From Crocinitomicaceae bacterium (GTDB lineage: Bacteria > Bacteroidota > Bacteroidia > Flavobacteriales_D > Crocinitomicaceae): 6,177 nt of DNA. The position numbers and the translations under genes were made by a program. A model generated the notes under the pieces. It was given only the letters and a program-made list of their open reading frames with translations, was not told where the DNA came from and did not search any database. Where the stretch lies: NCBI GenBank assembly GCA_024643585.1, contig JAHEMP010000107.1:1-6177 (forward strand). Reading direction: 5' to 3'. Shown here piece after piece: positions 6,018 through 6,177 of the stretch; position 1 is the first letter of the stretch; every line of letters starts with the position of its first letter.

Positions 6018-6177
6018 CTAGAAAGATTCTAACGCTCCTAAACCAAATAAGGCAAAGTCGTACTTACAAGGATCCTTTGGATCAAATTCGCGTAGATTGC
6101 CCATCAGTTCCTCAAGGGCTTGCCAATCATCTTGCTTTCTAGTAATTAATCCGAGTTTACGACCAACTGCACTTGTG
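6018..6177 (-). CDS. TIGR02757 (DUF2400) family protein, 5' end outside window
   Basis: Only the last 52 codons and the TAG stop (6018-6020) are present. The visible tail reads T-S-A-V-G-R-K-L-G-L near its start (1-10 of the visible part), then R-K-Q-D-D-W (13-18), then F-D-P-K-D-P-C-K-Y-D-F-A-L-F-G-L-G (31-47). This closely fits my recollection of the conserved C-terminal signature of TIGR02757/DUF2400, an uncharacterised family found in Bacteroidota, spirochaetes and some proteobacteria. No function is known, and conserved gene neighbours are not a feature of the family. It is on the same strand as the polyamine genes, but 114 bp and a separate promoter lie between them, so it is probably a separate transcription unit. 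The family call rests on the C-terminal motif alone. Confidence 0.75.
   Translation of the reverse strand, partial: TSAVGRKLGLITRKQDDWQALEELMGNLREFDPKDPCKYDFALFGLGALESF

Overview
The window looks like ordinary chromosomal DNA from an AT-rich member of the Bacteroidota, probably a Flavobacteriales or Cytophagales relative. The evidence is a Bacteroidota-type -7 promoter box (TATATTTG), A-rich translation starts, a DUF1573 lipoprotein paired with an S41 protease, and the tail of a TIGR02757 (DUF2400) protein. No tRNA, rRNA, insertion sequence, CRISPR array or phage gene was seen.

Layout from left to right. Positions 1-1966 (minus strand) hold a carboxyl-terminal processing protease followed 10 bp later by a DUF1573 lipoprotein cut by the window edge. 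Positions 1967-2134 form a divergent spacer. Positions 2135-3019 (plus strand) encode a secreted NlpC/P60 cell-wall hydrolase, the only plus-strand gene. Its 3' end overlaps by 13 bp the end of a six-segment membrane protein of unknown function (3007-3504, minus). Further right on the minus strand are an agmatinase-family ureohydrolase (3561-4607) and, 3 bp from it, a fused S-adenosylmethionine decarboxylase/spermidine synthase (4611-5903). Upstream of the fusion lie a recognisable promoter, two tandem inverted repeats and the C-terminal end of a TIGR02757 protein (6018-6177).

The coherent unit is a compact polyamine operon read right to left. The agmatinase would make putrescine from agmatine. 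The SpeD half of the fusion would make decarboxylated S-adenosylmethionine, and the SpeE half would join the two into spermidine. The arginine decarboxylase that would supply agmatine is not in the window. The membrane protein follows after 57 bp containing a small hairpin and may be a partly uncoupled last gene. The left half (protease, lipoprotein, NlpC/P60 enzyme) is a cell-envelope cluster.

I did not find a clearly novel system. The points most worth a second look are the fused, autoprocessing SpeD-SpeE enzyme, the paired dyads next to its promoter, and the unassigned membrane protein after the polyamine genes.
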